Positions 1 to 6,900 of a DNA stretch of 7,461 nt are shown piece by piece; within the stretch, counting starts at the first letter, position 1; every line of letters starts with the position of its first letter. Source of the DNA: JAHDDH01 sp963922775 (GTDB lineage: Bacteria > Bacteroidota > Bacteroidia > Cytophagales > Amoebophilaceae); assembly GCA_963922775.1 (NCBI GenBank), contig CAWUJG010000020.1:1-7461 (forward strand), read 5' to 3'. The notes beneath the pieces were generated by a model that worked only from the letters and a program-made list of their open reading frames with translations, was not told the DNA's origin and did no database searches. Made by a program: the position numbers and the translations under genes.

Positions 1-144
1 ATAAAAAAATAGTTTATTAATTATATTTATTGTGTAATAATATTTACAAATATAACAGTTAATTTTTTATTTACAAAATATTATATCTATAAATATTATC
101 TGAGCTTAAAATAAGTAAGGTAAATAGATATAATTATTTTAAGA
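1..144. other. A/T-rich non-coding stretch downstream of nuoH
   Basis: No plausible reading frame, tRNA or rRNA is visible here. The stretch holds the inverted repeat described separately (75-140) and a 10-bp direct repeat, TATTTACAAA, at 41-50 and 68-77. On the minus strand it would be the 3' flank of nuoH. Whether nuoI or another gene follows beyond position 1 cannot be seen. Confidence 0.7.
75..140 (-). repeat. Bulged inverted repeat just after the nuoH stop codon
   Basis: The left arm is AAAATATTATATCTAT (75-90). The right arm is ATAGATATAATTATTTT (124-140), its reverse complement except for one extra T, giving 16 A/T-rich pairs with one bulge around a 33-base loop. The loop itself contains a small CTTA-AAA-TAAG hairpin (105-115). 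The repeat begins 4 bases beyond the nuoH stop, so it could protect or end the nuoH transcript. There is no T-run after either arm on either strand, so it is not a classical intrinsic terminator. The pairing is seen directly; the role is inferred. Confidence 0.5.
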
Positions 145-1227
145 CTAAACACTGAATAGGCTCCAAATTATAATACTTGTAAATAGTAATAGGCTATAGG
201 GTATAAGTTTATGCCAACAAAAAAAAATGAGCTGATCATATCGTAATCTAGGTAATGACCAACGTATCCATATTGTAATAAATACAATTAAAAATGTTTT
301 AAGCATAAGCCAAAATATTCCCCATAATGCAGCAGAAAAATGTCCTTTAATACCACTTGTCCATTGGGCAAAAGGATAGTTTCCTATATTGGGTATAGGA
401 GTATTCCAACTACCTAAAAATAATATAACACCTAACATACTCATTAAAAACATATTGCTATATTCTACAAACATAATAAGTGCAAAATGCACTCCTGTAT
501 ATTCTATATGATATCCACTAATTAACTCAGATTCTGATTCAGGCAAATCAAAAGGAGCTCTTTTACAAATAGCTAAGGAGGTAATAAAAAATACAATATA
601 AGCCAAAAATAGCAATGGACATTGTAAAATGTGCCAAGCTAGAAAACCACCTGTATCATGTACAGTTATGCCTAGCATCTTTATACCCCATAAATAAATT
701 TCTTGTGAAGAAAATATGCCTTGCTGTATAGAAATAGTTTGTAGATCAACAGATCCTGCAAAATATACTACCATTATAATACATATACTACAAGGAACTT
801 CATAGGCAACCATTTGTGCTGCAGTACGAAAACTTGCTAAAAAGGCATATTGGTTTTGTGAAAACCATCCTATACATATAATGAATATAATTTCTATAGC
901 CAACACAAAAAAAATGTATATTACTCCCCATAAAGTACTACCTTGCCAATAGCTATGTACAGGGAATACAGCAAATACAGAAAAAGTAACTATAAATAGG
1001 AGGCAAGGTAGAAGATAGAATAAATATCGGTTTACTTGGTAAGGAAGAATCCATTCTTTTTGTAATAATTTAATCAAATCTGCTGTAGTTTGACCTAAAC
1101 CTTTATACCCTGTTGTATTAGGACCTAATCTTCTTTGGATAAGGGCTGCTATTCTTCTTTCAAAAAAGACTGTAATCAATACGAAAAACATTAAAAAAGG
1201 TAAGTAGAATAGTAAAGTAGTATACAT
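145..1227 (-). CDS. nuoH: NADH-quinone oxidoreductase subunit H (complex I, NuoH)
   Basis: NuoH is the inner-membrane subunit of complex I at the junction between the peripheral arm and the membrane arm, and it helps form the quinone chamber. The 360-residue product carries the family blocks in order: ERR at 23-25, RRLGPN at 32-37, Q46/AD49-50 and KE57-58 after the first helix; QNQYAFLASFRTAAQ at 124-138 followed by YEVP; RAPFDLPESESEL at 223-235 and GYHIEYTG at 238-245, the conserved acidic loop facing the quinone site; and PRLRYDQL at 326-333 near the C-terminus. About eight membrane helices are evident. The length is somewhat above E. coli NuoH (325 aa), and no key motif is missing. The ATG at 1227 places the family's first helix directly after Met; no Shine-Dalgarno sequence precedes it. 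It ends in TAG. The gene stands divergent to gldF with no other nuo gene in the window, so it is probably the first gene of its transcript. Confidence 0.97.
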   Translation of the reverse strand: MYTTLLFYLPFLMFFVLITVFFERRIAALIQRRLGPNTTGYKGLGQTTADLIKLLQKEWILPYQVNRYLFYLLPCLLFIVTFSVFAVFPVHSYWQGSTLWGVIYIFFVLAIEIIFIICIGWFSQNQYAFLASFRTAAQMVAYEVPCSICIIMVVYFAGSVDLQTISIQQGIFSSQEIYLWGIKMLGITVHDTGGFLAWHILQCPLLFLAYIVFFITSLAICKRAPFDLPESESELISGYHIEYTGVHFALIMFVEYSNMFLMSMLGVILFLGSWNTPIPNIGNYPFAQWTSGIKGHFSAALWGIFWLMLKTFLIVFITIWIRWSLPRLRYDQLIFFCWHKLIPYSLLLFTSIIIWSLFSV

Positions 1228-1255
1228 AGTACTTAATTTTTTATATTTAATACTC

Positions 1256-1263
1256 CAAAAATA
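1256..1263 (-). promoter_or_regulatory. Candidate -7 box for nuoH
   Basis: On the minus strand this reads TATTTTTG, a full match to the Bacteroidota -7 consensus TAnnTTTG. It would give a leader of roughly 20 bases before the nuoH ATG. The nearest TTTG that could act as -33 element (1289-1292) is 25 bases away, longer than usual, and such boxes arise easily in A/T-rich DNA. Confidence 0.3.
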
Positions 1264-1386
1264 ATTTTTAATAGCTTTAAATTTATTACAAAAAAGGTAA
1301 TTTTTATTTAAACGTATATTTTTATCCCTATTGCTTTAAAATCTTATTCATTTGTATTTTTAAATTACTGTTTAGATTTATAGGCT

Positions 1387-1400
1387 TACAAGGACTTGTA
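1387..1400. promoter_or_regulatory. Dyad TACAAG-GA-CTTGTA upstream of gldF
   Basis: Two perfect 6-bp arms are separated by 2 bases. The right arm contains the TTG that would be the closest -33-like element for the candidate -7 box at 1413-1420, so a protein bound here could affect gldF transcription. The symmetry is seen; operator function is inferred and weak. Confidence 0.3.
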
Positions 1401-1412
1401 TACTTATAGTTC

Positions 1413-1420
1413 TATTTTTG
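1413..1420 (+). promoter_or_regulatory. Candidate -7 box for gldF
   Basis: TATTTTTG matches TAnnTTTG exactly. Transcription would start around 1426 and leave a leader of about 100 bases containing the hairpin at 1453-1468. The upstream TTG at 1396-1398 is only 14 bases away, shorter than the usual spacing, so this is a candidate only. Confidence 0.28.
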
Positions 1421-1452
1421 ACTAGCTTAAAATTTTTTATTAAATTTTAAAC

Positions 1453-1468
1453 TTTGTAGCAATACAAA
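1453..1468. promoter_or_regulatory. Dyad/hairpin TTTGTA-GCAA-TACAAA upstream of gldF
   Basis: Perfect 6-bp arms surround a GCAA loop, which as RNA is a GNRA tetraloop. The arms use the same TTGTA half-site as the dyad at 1387-1400. It could be an operator or a small leader hairpin of gldF mRNA. The symmetry is seen directly; the function is unknown. Confidence 0.3.
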
Positions 1469-1528
1469 TCTAAATTTTAATGTATTATGTAAATAAATAG
1501 ATACTTTTAAATTATTCTATCTCTAGCT

Positions 1529-2242
1529 ATGCTTTTTCTTTTCAAAAAAGAGCTCAATCATTTTTTTACCACACTTATAGGGTATGTAGCTATAAGCTTC
1601 TTTCTTATTTTTACTGGATTATGGATCTGGGTATTTCCTGAAAGCAATATCTTAGATCAAGGATATAGTGACTTAAATGTTTTTTTTCATATTTGTCCTT
1701 ATATATTTCTCTTTTTAATTCCTGCGCTTACCATGCGTATCTTTGCAGAAGAAAAAAAAATGAAAACTTTATCCTTATTACAGATAAGTCCTCTTACAAA
1801 AACACAAATTATTCTAGAAAAATATTTTGCCATTATAGTTATACTTTTACTCATTCTTATTTTAACCTTTCCCTACTATGTTACACTTTATTTTCTCAGT
1901 CAGCCTCAAGGCAATATCGATACAGCCAGTATTATTACAGCTTACTTTGGCTTATTGCTTTTGGGTAGTGTATTTGTTGCCATAGGCATATATATTTCTG
2001 CATGTACAAAAAATCAAATCATTGCATTTTTACTTAGCAGCTTTATCAGTTTTGTATGGTATAAGGGTTTTGATGCTTGGTCTACCTTACAATCATGGCA
2101 AAACTATGCCCTCTGGATAGAATATTTTGGTGGAGTATTCCATTATCATGCATTTAGCTTTGGCATGATAGAAGCAAAGCACTTATTCTACTTTATATCA
2201 ATAAATTTTATTTTTTTATTTTTAGCACAAAAAAAGGTATAA
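1529..2242 (+). CDS. gldF: Gliding-motility ABC transporter permease GldF
   Basis: GldF is the ABC-2-type membrane subunit of the GldA-GldF-GldG transporter of Bacteroidota. It is required for gliding in Flavobacterium johnsoniae, but the transporter is also kept in non-gliding species and its substrate is not settled. The 237-residue product has the family length and about six membrane helices. It starts KKELNHFF (6-13) then IGYV; FPESNILDQGYSDL (36-49) follows the first helix; LIPALTMRIFAEEKK (63-77) and LLQISPLT (83-90) form the cytoplasmic segment expected to contact the ATPase; GNIDTASIITAYFG (128-141) and NQIIAF (162-167) are further family blocks. The chosen ATG fits the family N-terminus, and no upstream in-frame ATG or Shine-Dalgarno sequence is seen. 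gldG begins 5 bases after its TAA stop, indicating one transcript and coupled expression. No ATP-binding gene (gldA) lies beside it. Confidence 0.95.
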   Translation: MLFLFKKELNHFFTTLIGYVAISFFLIFTGLWIWVFPESNILDQGYSDLNVFFHICPYIFLFLIPALTMRIFAEEKKMKTLSLLQISPLTKTQIILEKYFAIIVILLLILILTFPYYVTLYFLSQPQGNIDTASIITAYFGLLLLGSVFVAIGIYISACTKNQIIAFLLSSFISFVWYKGFDAWSTLQSWQNYALWIEYFGGVFHYHAFSFGMIEAKHLFYFISINFIFLFLAQKKV

Positions 2243-2247
2243 TATAT

Positions 2248-3927
2248 ATGGTAAAAAATATATTGCGTAAAAATAAAATATTAATTACTTCTAGTTGCAT
2301 ATGCCTATTTTTGTTTTGTAACATTCAAATAATACGTCAATACCTAAATTTTAGCATTGATCTTACACAAGAAAAACGCAATAGTTTACATCCAATAACT
2401 AAAAAAATACTTAAAAAAGTCAATGATAAAATCAACATAAAAATATACTTGGCAGGTAATTTACCTACAGGACCTAAAAAATTACAGCTAGAAATAAAAG
2501 CACTGTTGAATAATTTTAAAAAAATTAACTCAAAAATACATGTACAATGGATAAATTTAGATGATTTTAAATCAAAGGATAAGAAAAAAATAATTCAGAA
2601 ATTACAATCTAAAGGAATTCAACCTTCTCATATATCTACAACTCGTAAAGGAAAAAGAATAGAAAAAACAGTATTTCCAGGAGCAATATTAACATATAAA
2701 CAACAATCAACAGGTATTTTACTAATACAAAGCCAAAATATGATGTCTACACATCAAATGCTTAAACAATCGATTAATAATTTAGAATATAATTTTGTAT
2801 TGGGCATAAAAGACCTCATATCTAAAAAAAAAAGAATAGCCTTACTACAAAGCCATAGCCATATCAAAAAAAAACAGCTTTTAGCCTTACTCCATACTTT
2901 ATCTCCCTATTATCAGATAGAATGGGTAGATAGGTTTCCAAATAAAAATAATTTGTTTCACTATGATGCAATTATGATTATCAAACCACAAAAATATTTT
3001 ATTCAAAAAGAAAAATATGCTTTAGATCAATATATAATGCAAGGAGGAAAAGTATTATTTTTTATAGATCGTGTAAATATAGATATGGATAAATTTTTTC
3101 GAGGAGAAAAATTTGCGATTCCTATTGATTTAGGATTAGATGATCTTTTTTTTCAGTATGGCTTGCGTATCAATTATAATTTAATACAAGATGCCCAAGC
3201 AGGTGTATATCCTATAGTTGTCGGAAATATAGGAAATCAATCCAAAATACAATTGTTAAATTTTCCTTTCTTTCCTATACTTAATAGTTTTTCATCACAT
3301 AAAATTGTTCAAAAATTAAGCCCTCTATATACACAATTTGTAAGCAGTATAGATGAAATTAAAACTCCAAGAATACAAAAAATTCCTTTAATATATACAT
3401 CACCCTACACAAAAATACTGGGATTACCCATGCATATTGATTTAGAAAATTTACGTAAAGGAACACCTGATATTAAAATATATAACCAAGGAAAAAAAGC
3501 TGTTGCCTATTTATTAGAAGGAATTTTTTCTTCTTTATATACCTATCAGCCCATACCAGAAAAAAAAAAAGCAGATCATTTAGATTATAGTACAAAAAAT
3601 ACCCTACTTGTTGTCTCGAGTGGTAATATGCTTATCAATCAAGTTCATCCTCAATCTCAACAACCAGTATTGCCCTTAGGTTATGACTTATTTTTAAAGC
3701 AAACCTTTGCACAAGGTAAATTTATATTAAATACATTCGCTTATATGCTACAAGAAGAATCTTTAATACAGATAAAAGATAAAAAAATTAACTTACGCAT
3801 GTTAAATCCTATAAAAGTAGAACAAGAAAGTTTTTTTTGGAAGTTGATGAATATATTTCTTCCTGTATTATTTTTAATAATCTTTGGCATTATATGGTAT
3901 AGTATATATACCAGAAAATACCGATAA
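2248..3927 (+). CDS. gldG: Gliding-motility ABC transporter auxiliary protein GldG
   Basis: GldG is the large extracytoplasmic component of the Gld ABC transporter, related to the ABC_transp_aux family. It is anchored by one helix at each end with a periplasmic body between. Both anchors are visible: residues about 11-29 and about 535-553. The 559-residue length matches the family. Recognisable blocks are DLTQEKRNSLHPIT (38-51), IKIYLAGNLPTGPKKLQ (64-80), DQYIMQGGKVLFFIDRVN (260-277), YGLRINYNLIQD (304-315) and LNPIKVEQESFFWKLMN (519-535) leading into the C-terminal anchor. Spacing of 5 bases from gldF marks a bicistronic unit. A purine run AAAAAAGG about 10 bases before the ATG, inside the gldF end, may help initiation. 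The gene is very lysine-rich and contains unbroken A-runs of 10 (2824-2833), 9 (2866-2874) and 11 (3560-3570) bases. The frame is intact, so nothing suggests a pseudogene. Confidence 0.93.
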   Translation: MVKNILRKNKILITSSCICLFLFCNIQIIRQYLNFSIDLTQEKRNSLHPITKKILKKVNDKINIKIYLAGNLPTGPKKLQLEIKALLNNFKKINSKIHVQWINLDDFKSKDKKKIIQKLQSKGIQPSHISTTRKGKRIEKTVFPGAILTYKQQSTGILLIQSQNMMSTHQMLKQSINNLEYNFVLGIKDLISKKKRIALLQSHSHIKKKQLLALLHTLSPYYQIEWVDRFPNKNNLFHYDAIMIIKPQKYFIQKEKYALDQYIMQGGKVLFFIDRVNIDMDKFFRGEKFAIPIDLGLDDLFFQYGLRINYNLIQDAQAGVYPIVVGNIGNQSKIQLLNFPFFPILNSFSSHKIVQKLSPLYTQFVSSIDEIKTPRIQKIPLIYTSPYTKILGLPMHIDLENLRKGTPDIKIYNQGKKAVAYLLEGIFSSLYTYQPIPEKKKADHLDYSTKNTLLVVSSGNMLINQVHPQSQQPVLPLGYDLFLKQTFAQGKFILNTFAYMLQEESLIQIKDKKINLRMLNPIKVEQESFFWKLMNIFLPVLFLIIFGIIWYSIYTRKYR

Positions 3928-3974
3928 ATTTTTTTTAGCTATATTTTTTTTTTTAATTATCTATTTTTATTCAT
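3928..3974 (+). other. T-rich spacer between gldG and the symporter-SpoT fusion gene
   Basis: The 47 bases include T-runs of 8 (3929-3936) and 11 (3944-3954). No G/C-containing hairpin precedes them, so a terminator is not supported. TATTTTTA (3962-3969) misses the -7 consensus by its last base and lies only 5 bases before the ATG, too close for a normal promoter. Read-through from gldFG is therefore plausible. Confidence 0.4.
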
Positions 3975-6900
3975 ATGTTAAACTCTCTATTAAACCTAGA
4001 TTTTTTTCTCTTCAGTATATTTTTAGGCTTAAACCTTATTCTAGGCCTTAGAGCAGGAAGAAAGGTAAAAACACTTAAGCATTACGCTATTGGATGGAAG
4101 AACTTTGCTACACCCACATTAACAGCTACTATTATTGCTACGTGGTTACATGGTGGATTATTTTTTTATCTATTATCTAATATTTATCAAACTGGTCTAC
4201 ATTTTATTATTTCAGCTTTAGGACTAGGTCTTTGCTTACTATTGATTGGAAAAACAATAGGTCCACGTATAGGAGAATTTTTAAAAAATCTTTCTGTAGC
4301 TGAAGCTATGGGTGATTTATATGGTAAAAAAATACGCATTATTACTGCCATTAGTGGAATTTTTGTAGGAATAGGTTCAATAGCAGTACAATTGCAAGTA
4401 ACTAGAAAAATGTTAAGTATTCTTTTTGGGGTAGATAGTAATTTGATAACTATACTAGCAGCATTCATCATCATTAGTTATTCAGCTTTAGGGGGTATTC
4501 GTGCTGTGACTATTACTGATGTCTTTCAGTTCATTACTTTCTCTATTTTTATCCCTATTCTTACTTTAATTATATGGAACCATATTAAAAATCCTAACCA
4601 AATAATTAATACAATAATCGAAAATCCTCTATTTAATATAAAAAATACTGTAGGATATAATCTCAATTTTTTCTCAACAATAGCACTATTATTTTATTTC
4701 ACCCTCCCTAGCCTAAAGCCATGTATATTTCAAAGGATAAGTATGGCTAAAAATACTACACAAGTCAAAAAATCTTTCACATATGCCGCAGGTATTACTT
4801 TTTTAATAACTATTTTAATTACTGTCTTTTCTATTTTATTAATCAGTGATAATCCAAATTTAGAACCTAGTAAACTAATCAATCATATCATTAACACTTA
4901 TGCCTATCCAGGTCTTAAAGGATTGATTGCTGTTGGTATTATTGCCATGGCAATGTCTACTGCTGATTCTGAATTAAATGCTTCAGCTGTTCTAGGAATT
5001 AATGATATATTAAAGCCATTAAAAAAAAATTACAATCCTTCCGTAACTCATGTACGAATATTTTCTGTATTACTTGGTATCATTGCTTTAATACTAGGAC
5101 TTCATACAAAAAACCTTTTACAAATTATGTTATTATCAGCTAGTTTTTTCATGCCAGTAGTAACTGTACCTCTATTATTTGCCATTTTTGGTTTTCGTAG
5201 CACTACCAAAAGTGTACTTATAGGTATGTTTACTGGAATAAGTACAGTAATTATCTGGAAAATATTTTTTGCTCATACAGGGATCAATAGTGTAATTCCA
5301 GGGATGATTGGTAATCTTACCTTTTTTATGGGTAGTCATTACCTCTTTAATCAATCAGGAGGATGGATAGGTATCAAAGAAAAACAACCACTCATTGCTG
5401 CAAAAATTGCTAGGCAGCGTTTTTGGAAATCTGTAAAACAAAACATTATTAATCCCAATCCTTACACCTATTTAAAAAAAAATTTACCCGCAAAAGAAAT
5501 ATTTTATACATTATTTGGCATTTATATGCTTGGTGCTACGTATAGTTCTTTTTTTATTATTCCTGATGATATCAAACTACAATATAGTAGCTTATATAAC
5601 ACTATTTTTCATTCAGTAATTATTACTGCTTCAGCTTTTATTACCTATCCTGCTTGGCCTCTTATTTTTAAGAAAAAAAAATTTATTGCCTTTGCTTGGC
5701 CTATAGCTTTGTTTTATGTTCTATTCGTCATTGGTGGAATATTACTTATCATGAGTGGATTTCATGAAGCCCAAATTTTTATTTTTCTTTTGAACATTGT
5801 ACTCATAGCCCTGTTATTAGAATGGCCTTTATGGATAGGCATGGTAATATTAGGATGGATATTAGCTAAAGCTACATTTATGCTTTATATAGGAGAAATA
5901 CCAGAATTCATAGCTTCAGAAAAAAATGAATTTCGATTTATTTATAGTATACCATTATTCAGCATTTTTATTATTTCTCTGATACGATTTAGACAAGCTA
6001 AAAAAGGAGTAGAAGCTGAAAACCTAGCATTGATGTTTAAAAATCAAAATTTGAGTAAAGCATTGCTAAAAAGCTACCAAGAAGGTTATAAATTTGCTCG
6101 AAAATTTCAAGAAGCAGGAGCTCATAAACTATATGAAATCGCTTTGATGAACAAAGATATTCTTAGTCAAGTAAGAAAAAAACAATTAGACAATAAAATT
6201 ATTGAAGATATACAAAAATTAGATCAAAAAATTACACCACTGGCCTATCATTTAGATCAATTAGAAAATAGAATTTTAAAGTATTTAAAGCTACATGTTT
6301 CAAAGATCACTATTCAGAAATTAATACAACAGGTTGAAGAACAACTAAAAAAACAAAATTTACCACAAAATATACAATGGCAATGCACTATAAAAGAAAA
6401 AGAGATCACTTGTGATGCAGAAAAAATTGTTCATTTAATTATTAATACCATTGTATTTATACAAAACGTGCATCCATCAAAATCTATTATAATAGACATC
6501 AAAGACACACAATTAGGATATGATTTGAATTGTGTACAAAAAGACTATATCAAAAAAATACCTGCTTTTGGCATCATCATTACGATTGAAGAAAACATAC
6601 CTCCAATCAAGGATATATATAAATCCAGCAAAAAAAGTTTAATGGAAATTGTAAAAACAGATGAATTACTGCTCATGAACAATCATCGTATTATCCAGGC
6701 TCATTATGGATATGAGCAACTAATGATAGAAAAAGAGCATCAGTTGACACAATTTTATGTTATTCCTTGTGATATTACAGCACTAAGACCCAAAGAATTA
6801 GATTTGATGGATCTTTCTCAAGATCAGCCAATGATAATGGATAGCTACCCTGAGATAGAGGAAAAAGAAAAAAAATTTTTAGCTAAAGTCAAAAAAATAG

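Larger units (their letters stand above)
1228..1528. other. Divergent intergenic region between nuoH and gldF
   Basis: This 301-bp A/T-rich stretch has no convincing small gene or RNA gene. It must carry start signals for nuoH (leftward) and gldF (rightward). It contains TAnnTTTG matches on both strands, two short dyads (1387-1400 and 1453-1468), an A/T-only perfect inverted repeat TTAAAATTT / AAATTTTAA (1427-1435 and 1442-1450, 6-base loop), and a 10-bp direct repeat TAAATTTTAA at 1441-1450 and 1471-1480. Confidence 0.7.

Noticed and set aside
1285..1301. Small inverted repeat ATTAC/GTAAT in the divergent region
   Set aside because: Five base pairs around a poly-A loop are expected by chance in this composition.
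1465..1472. Second minus-strand TAnnTTTG match (TAGATTTG) upstream of nuoH
   Set aside because: No TTG-type -33 element lies at a usable distance, and it is about 240 bases from the nuoH start; the box at 1256-1263 fits better.
1693..1968. A 91-codon open frame on the plus strand inside gldF
   Set aside because: It overlaps gldF completely in another frame, shows no recognisable domain, and gldF is clearly the real gene.
3915..3954. Possible terminator after gldG (AAAAT/ATTTT stem followed by T-runs)
   Set aside because: The stem is only 5 A:T pairs with an 8-base loop and begins inside the gldG end; it is too weak to call.
4187..4474. A 95-codon open frame on the minus strand inside the symporter part
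   Set aside because: It lies antisense to strongly conserved SSF coding sequence and shows no family motif; it is a shadow frame.
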